Positions 6,758 through 10,147 of a stretch of DNA of 10,147 nucleotides are shown here, one piece after another. The position numbers and the translations under genes were made by a program. Below the pieces are notes generated by a model. The model saw only the letters and a list, made by a program, of their open reading frames with translations. It searched no databases and was not told where the DNA came from. The stretch comes from Prevotellaceae bacterium. Lineage in GTDB: Bacteria; Bacteroidota; Bacteroidia; Bacteroidales; Bacteroidaceae. The stretch is from positions 1 through 10,147 of the forward strand of contig JAJPYW010000121.1 in assembly GCA_021204715.1 (NCBI GenBank). The letters run 5' to 3'. How positions within the stretch are numbered: position 1 is the stretch's first letter; the number at the start of each line of letters is the position of its first letter.

Positions 6758-7294
6758 TTATACCTCCTCGGCGTTGTCAAGGTTCACCAATCCTTCGGGC
6801 AGCCGCACGGTGACGCGCTTCCCTGCCCGGTCTATCTCCACGATAAATTCCCCGCAGGCGGGCACCAAGAGCTCTTCTCCATGGCGGTCCACCACGAAGA
6901 GCGTGTTGGCGGTAGTGGTGTCCACGGCCGTTATCTTGCCAAGCGGCCCATATTGCACATCCTCCATGGTGAAGTCGTCGAACAAGTTCCAATCGGCCGC
7001 TTCCCGCCGCTCTTGCGGGGCGTATTTGAGCGGAAAGAAGACCGCCTTGCCCGTGAACTCGCGCGCCCGCTCGAGCGTGTCCACCCCTTCGAACTTCACC
7101 AAGGCCGAGGCGTGCGGGCGCAGGCGGTGGCTCTCCAAGAAGAACGGCACCAATATGCCCTCCATGGAGCAGATGACGTAGGCCACCTCCATGCGTGAGA
7201 ACACATTGTCGGTAAAGGTGAACGTGAGTTCGCCTTTGGTGCCGTGGGGCTTGCCCAACATACCTATTCTATATACCTCTTCTTCTCTTATCAT
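6758..7294 (-). CDS. rimM: Ribosome maturation factor RimM
   Basis: RimM binds the small ribosomal subunit near protein uS19 and helps late 30S assembly and 16S rRNA processing. The 178-residue protein has the N-terminal RimM barrel with the glycine signature GMLGKPHGTKGEL at 11-23 and, after a linker near 90-100, a PRC-barrel domain (about 102-172) with LLVPACGEFIVEID and the closing RLPEGLVNL. Length is typical. Its ATG at 7294 overlaps the murA stop by four bases (ATGA), a sign of translational coupling, and it is followed after 3 bases by the M23 gene. It is not next to trmD and rpsP as in many bacteria. Confidence 0.95.
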   Translation of the reverse strand: MIREEEVYRIGMLGKPHGTKGELTFTFTDNVFSRMEVAYVICSMEGILVPFFLESHRLRPHASALVKFEGVDTLERAREFTGKAVFFPLKYAPQERREAADWNLFDDFTMEDVQYGPLGKITAVDTTTANTLFVVDRHGEELLVPACGEFIVEIDRAGKRVTVRLPEGLVNLDNAEEV

Positions 7295-8595
7295 ATCCGC
7301 TTGATGCTTGCCCCCAACGCGTTCAACCTCTCTTCGATGTTCTGGTAGCCGCGGTCAATCTGCTCTATGTTGTGTATGCGGCTGGTGCCCTCGGCGCTCA
7401 AGGCGGCTATCAGCAGGGCGATGCCGGCGCGTATGTCGGGCGATGTCATGTTGCCGCCCCGCAGCTTGAACGCCCTGTCGTGGCCTATGACCACGGCGCG
7501 GTGCGGGTCGCATAGAATAATCTGCGCGCCCATGTCTATCAATTTATCCACGAAGAAGAGGCGGCTTTCAAACATCTTCTGGTGGATGAGCACGCTCCCT
7601 TTGGCTTGCGTGGCCACCACGAGCATCACGCTGAGCAAGTCGGGCGTGAGTCCCGGCCACGGCGCGTCGGCAATGGTCATGATAGAGCCGTCGAGGAAGG
7701 AGTCGATGCGGTAGCTCTCCTGCGCCGGCACGTAGATGTCACCGCCCCGCTGTTCCAAGTGGATACCCAAGCGGCGGAAGCTCTCGGGGATGATGCCCAA
7801 GTGTTCGTAGGAGGCGTGCTTGATGGTGATCTCGCTCTGTGTCATGGCGGCCATGCCTATGAAGCTGCCCACTTCAATCATGTCGGGCAGAATGGTGTGC
7901 TCGGTGCCGTGCAGCGCTTCCACGCCCTCTATCGTGAGCAAGTTGGAAGCGATGCCCGTGATGCGGGCACCCATGCGGCACAGCATGCGGCACAGTTGCT
8001 GCACGTAAGGCTCGCAGGCGGCGTTGTAGATGGTGGTGCGTCCCTTGGCGAGCGTAGCGGCCATCACGATGTTGGCCGTGCCCGTCACCGAAGCCTCTTC
8101 AAGCAGCATGTACGCGCCTTGCAGCCGGCCCGCGCGCATCTCGTAGCTCTCTCGCGCGTGGTTGTAAGTAAGGCGGGCCCCCAAGCGCTGTATGCCCGCA
8201 AAGTGGGTGTCGAGCCGGCGCCGTCCTATCTTGTCACCGCCCGGCTTGGATATGACGGCTTTGCCGAAACGCGCCGTCAAAGGCCCCATGAGCATCACCG
8301 ACCCGCGCAAGGCGGCACAGTGTTCAAGGAAGGTGTCGCTTTCCAAGTAAGCGAAATCTACTTTGTCGGCCTGTATGCGCCACGAGCCCTTTCCCAAGGC
8401 TTCCACACGCGCGCCCATCTCGCGCAAGAGTTGCAGCAGGTTGTGCACGTCCAAGATGTCGGGCACGTTGTGCACCGTCACCGCGTCGGCCGTGAGCAAT
8501 GTGGCGCAGAGTATCTCCAACACCTCGTTCTTCGCCCCTTGGGGATAGATGTCGCCTTTAAGGGAACGGCCGCCTTCGATTACAAACGATGCCAT
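7291..8595 (-). CDS. murA: UDP-N-acetylglucosamine 1-carboxyvinyltransferase, Asp in place of catalytic Cys
   Basis: MurA transfers enolpyruvate from PEP to UDP-GlcNAc, the first committed step of peptidoglycan precursor synthesis, in the cytoplasm. The 434-residue protein shows the substrate-binding GAKNEV (K22, N23), R97, R126, D319 in the WPGLTPDL loop (general base, Asp305 in E. coli) and R415 in IDRGYQNIEERL. In the active-site loop the usual LPGGCAIG is KPGGDKIG, so the Cys at E. coli position 115 is Asp (D121, codon 8235-8233). Fosfomycin alkylates that Cys, and an Asp here makes MurA insensitive in M. tuberculosis and Chlamydia; the enzyme stays active. Intrinsic fosfomycin insensitivity is therefore predicted. 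It overlaps rimM by four bases and starts 18 bases after the DUF4290 gene. Confidence 0.96.
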   Translation of the reverse strand: MASFVIEGGRSLKGDIYPQGAKNEVLEILCATLLTADAVTVHNVPDILDVHNLLQLLREMGARVEALGKGSWRIQADKVDFAYLESDTFLEHCAALRGSVMLMGPLTARFGKAVISKPGGDKIGRRRLDTHFAGIQRLGARLTYNHARESYEMRAGRLQGAYMLLEEASVTGTANIVMAATLAKGRTTIYNAACEPYVQQLCRMLCRMGARITGIASNLLTIEGVEALHGTEHTILPDMIEVGSFIGMAAMTQSEITIKHASYEHLGIIPESFRRLGIHLEQRGGDIYVPAQESYRIDSFLDGSIMTIADAPWPGLTPDLLSVMLVVATQAKGSVLIHQKMFESRLFFVDKLIDMGAQIILCDPHRAVVIGHDRAFKLRGGNMTSPDIRAGIALLIAALSAEGTSRIHNIEQIDRGYQNIEERLNALGASIKRI

Positions 8596-8613
8596 GGGTT
8601 GCGTGCTGTGTAG

Positions 8614-9252
8614 TTAATACTTCCGGCGGTTGTTCTTGCCCGTCTTGCCGCCTTGGTTCATATAGCGGTTCTGGTTGTTTCCCTTGGCCGGACGGCAGTA
8701 CATCTCCATGCGTCGCTGCATAAGGCGGTAGATGTCGTCGGTCAAGTGCAGTTTTCCCCCTGACAGCTCTTCAAGGTCGTCGGCAATCTTGGCGTCGTCC
8801 ACACCCTCCTTGTTCCAAACGATGTAGTCCTTGCGCAAATGGTTGCAGATAAGCGCCACGAGTTGCTGTTTCTCTTCGCCTTCGGGCATCTCGGCCGCCT
8901 CCTTGATGAGCACCTCCATGGTGCGTCCGTAGTGGCGGTAGCGTATCTTGGTACTTGGATAGGGAATCTTGTCGGGGCGCGTGTCCAAGTTGTCCTTGCG
9001 GATGATTTCGTAAGGATAGTCTATGTCGAGCTTGAAGCCCGACATGATGGCCAAGTGGTCCCACAGCTTGTGCTTGAAGTCGGGCACGTCGCGCAGGTGG
9101 GGGAACATATTTCCCATGATGCCGATAATAGTGCCCGCACAGCGTTGCCGCTCGGCGCGGTCTTGAATGGTGAGCGCGTAGTCTACCATGTTCTGTATGC
9201 TGCGGCCGTATTCGGGCAGGGGCAGCCTTTTTTGTTGTGTGTTATATTGCAT
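8614..9252 (-). CDS. DUF4290 family protein of unknown function
   Basis: The protein of 212 residues opens with MQYNTQQKRLPLPEYGR, the typical beginning of DUF4290, a family I know mainly from Bacteroidetes that has no established function. The frame can be extended to a TTG at 9288, but the ATG at 9252 is preferred because it starts exactly at the family's conserved N-terminus. It looks soluble and cytoplasmic, with no signal peptide or membrane helix, many charged residues, conserved-looking stretches such as KLWDHLAIMSGF and YRHYGRTMEVLI, and a basic Asn/Gly/Lys tail (NQNRYMNQGGKTGKNNRRKY) that may bind nucleic acid or be disordered. It sits between tsaB and murA, 18 bases before the latter; the neighbours suggest only a housekeeping role. 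Confidence 0.85.
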   Translation of the reverse strand: MQYNTQQKRLPLPEYGRSIQNMVDYALTIQDRAERQRCAGTIIGIMGNMFPHLRDVPDFKHKLWDHLAIMSGFKLDIDYPYEIIRKDNLDTRPDKIPYPSTKIRYRHYGRTMEVLIKEAAEMPEGEEKQQLVALICNHLRKDYIVWNKEGVDDAKIADDLEELSGGKLHLTDDIYRLMQRRMEMYCRPAKGNNQNRYMNQGGKTGKNNRRKY

Positions 9253-9302
9253 CGTTACGTCGTGTATTTCCGGGTTTGTGTTTACCAATCGTATCTCTTT
9301 CT

Positions 9303-9332
9303 ACAAGTTTACAAGTTATGCGGCGTCGCCGC
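9303..9332. repeat. Short tandem repeat and GC palindrome between tsaB and the DUF4290 gene
   Basis: ACAAGTTT (9303-9310) is followed directly by ACAAGTTA (9311-9318), then by GCGGCG-T-CGCCGC (9320-9332), a 6-base inverted repeat with one central base. It lies in the 98-base spacer after the tsaB stop and would be transcribed with the operon. Similar ACAAGTT runs are, to my knowledge, common between genes in Bacteroidales. Confidence 0.5.
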
Positions 9333-9350
9333 GCTTGCGGCCTCCTGCCG

Positions 9351-10043
9351 TTAAAAGGGTTTCTTGGGCTTGCCCGCCACGAACTCTTTCAAGTAGAAGG
9401 GCTCGAAGTAGGCCACGTCCTCGAAACGCTGTTCGGCCATGGCTTTATCGGCCAAGGGGAACATCATGCTTGCCAAGGGGATGACGCCGTCAAGGAAGCG
9501 GGCGTTGGGGTGCGTTATCTTCTCTTTGCACTTGGCCGCGCCGTCGCCGAAGAAGTAGACAGGGTGCTCGTCCAAGTAAGCCTTGTACGTGTTTTCGTCC
9601 ACAATGTCGGCGGCCGTGCCGCGCACCGTGTGCAAGGCGCGGTCGTAGATGGCGGCGTACACTTCCATGCGCCGAGCGTCTATCATGGGGCACAGCAGCG
9701 CCTCTTCGGGCAGCTCGTCGTGGTAGAGCAGCACGGGCACCGACAGCACTTTAAGCGTGGGCAGGGCGATGAGTTTCGCGCCGCTTCCGTAGCACACGCC
9801 CTTGGCCATGGACACGCCGATGCGCAGCCCTGTATAGGAACCCGGCCCGCAGCTCACGGCCACCGCGTCCACCGTCATCAAGTGGCTTTTGGCAAACGAG
9901 AGGGCTTCCTCGACGAACACACCAAGGGCCACGGCATGCGAGCAGGGCTTCTTTTCCACCCGCTCCAGCACGTTCTGTCCCTCCCCGCTCAAGGCCACGG
10001 AGCACACGGTGGTGGCGGTTTCAATGTGTAGTATCGTCGACAT
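9351..10043 (-). CDS. tsaB: tRNA threonylcarbamoyladenosine biosynthesis protein TsaB
   Basis: TsaB pairs with the TsaD catalytic subunit and TsaE to place the t6A modification at position 37 of ANN-decoding tRNAs. From the ATG at 10043 it has 230 residues, beginning MSTILHIETATTVCSVAL, the typical start of the ASKHA nucleotide-binding fold, with the family signature GPGSYTGLRIG at 66-76. A second in-frame ATG at 10058 would add five residues (MTRAT), but it lies only about 11 bases from the likely transcription start, and the internal ATG gives the family-like N-terminus, so I prefer 10043. It is the first gene of the minus-strand block, and its promoter probably serves several of the following genes. 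Confidence 0.93.
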   Translation of the reverse strand: MSTILHIETATTVCSVALSGEGQNVLERVEKKPCSHAVALGVFVEEALSFAKSHLMTVDAVAVSCGPGSYTGLRIGVSMAKGVCYGSGAKLIALPTLKVLSVPVLLYHDELPEEALLCPMIDARRMEVYAAIYDRALHTVRGTAADIVDENTYKAYLDEHPVYFFGDGAAKCKEKITHPNARFLDGVIPLASMMFPLADKAMAEQRFEDVAYFEPFYLKEFVAGKPKKPF

Positions 10044-10075
10044 AGTTGCTCTTGTCATCCCTTTGGAATGGGTGA

Positions 10076-10083
10076 CAAATTTA
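10076..10083 (-). promoter_or_regulatory. Bacteroidetes -7 promoter box for tsaB and the downstream block
   Basis: The minus strand reads TAAATTTG, a match to TAnnTTTG, with T-rich sequence about 20 bases upstream in the place of a -33 element. Transcription would start near 10069, about 26 bases before the preferred tsaB ATG at 10043. It is one arm of an 11-base inverted repeat with the box at 10116-10123. Confidence 0.65.
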
Positions 10084-10115
10084 CGGGATTTATTTCAGTA
10101 ATTAAAATTATACCG

Positions 10116-10123
10116 TAAATTTG
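10116..10123 (+). promoter_or_regulatory. Bacteroidetes -7 promoter box for a divergent gene at the window edge
   Basis: TAAATTTG on the plus strand matches TAnnTTTG, with a TTTC about 21 bases upstream. Transcription would start near 10130, giving a very short leader before the ATG at 10144. It mirrors the tsaB promoter. Confidence 0.6.
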
Positions 10124-10143
10124 CACAAAACTTAATAAGCATT

Positions 10144-10147
10144 ATGA
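10144..10147 (+). CDS. Start of a divergent gene, only the ATG visible
   Basis: The window ends in ATGA, an ATG placed about 20 bases after a good -7 box on the plus strand. Only one codon is visible, so the product cannot be named. In other Bacteroidales I recall tsaB lying next to a divergent yicC-type gene, which would start Met-Ile and fits ATGA, but this is a guess. Confidence 0.35.

Noticed and set aside
5555..7198. Open frame of 547 codons on the plus strand
   Set aside because: It lies antisense across dxr, the M23 gene and rimM, all clearly recognised. High GC at third codon positions makes such antisense frames; its sequence is His/Val/Gly-rich without a family.
7582..8613. Open frame of 343 codons on the plus strand
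   Set aside because: Antisense to murA; no promoter box, no family and shadow-like composition.

Overview
The window comes from a member of the Bacteroidetes, almost certainly order Bacteroidales and perhaps a Prevotella- or Bacteroides-like lineage. Three things point there. The promoters carry the Bacteroidetes -7 box TAnnTTTG (five good copies: 623-630, 674-681, 2821-2828, 10076-10083, 10116-10123). There is a BspA-type leucine-rich-repeat surface protein and a DUF4290 gene. The run tsaB-DUF4290-murA-rimM-M23 peptidase-dxr-rseP is a gene order I associate with this order. Genus assignment is inference.

Left part (1-3170), accessory genes. At the left edge is the 5' part of a secreted BspA-like LRR protein, read leftward out of the window. 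Its long leader is filled with degenerate repeats and starts from a promoter back to back with that of a rightward CPBP-family intramembrane protease (715-1581). Converging on the protease is a leftward Bcr/CflA-type MFS drug exporter (1628-2785) with its own promoter. About 385 bases (2786-3170) without a convincing gene follow.

Right part (3171-10058), a housekeeping block all on the minus strand. In order of transcription it holds tsaB (tRNA t6A modification), a DUF4290 gene, murA (first step of peptidoglycan precursor synthesis), rimM (16S/30S maturation), a membrane-anchored M23 metallopeptidase, dxr (MEP isoprenoid pathway) and rseP (site-2 protease). Spacers from tsaB to rseP are short (4-base overlap to about 145 bases), so one operon driven by the promoter beside tsaB is likely. 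The theme is envelope growth plus translation: Dxr supplies isoprenoid for undecaprenyl carriers, MurA supplies precursors, the M23 protein probably trims or regulates peptidoglycan and RseP clips membrane proteins. At the right edge a divergent gene seems to begin (ATG at 10144) from a promoter forming a perfect inverted repeat with the tsaB promoter.

I see no phage, conjugative element, CRISPR array, rRNA or tRNA, and nothing that amounts to a new defence or mobile system. The points most worth a second look are a MurA with Asp instead of the fosfomycin-target Cys, a possible 27-residue gene between dxr and rseP lying on tandem repeats, the repeat-filled leader of the LRR gene, and the mirrored promoter pair beside tsaB.
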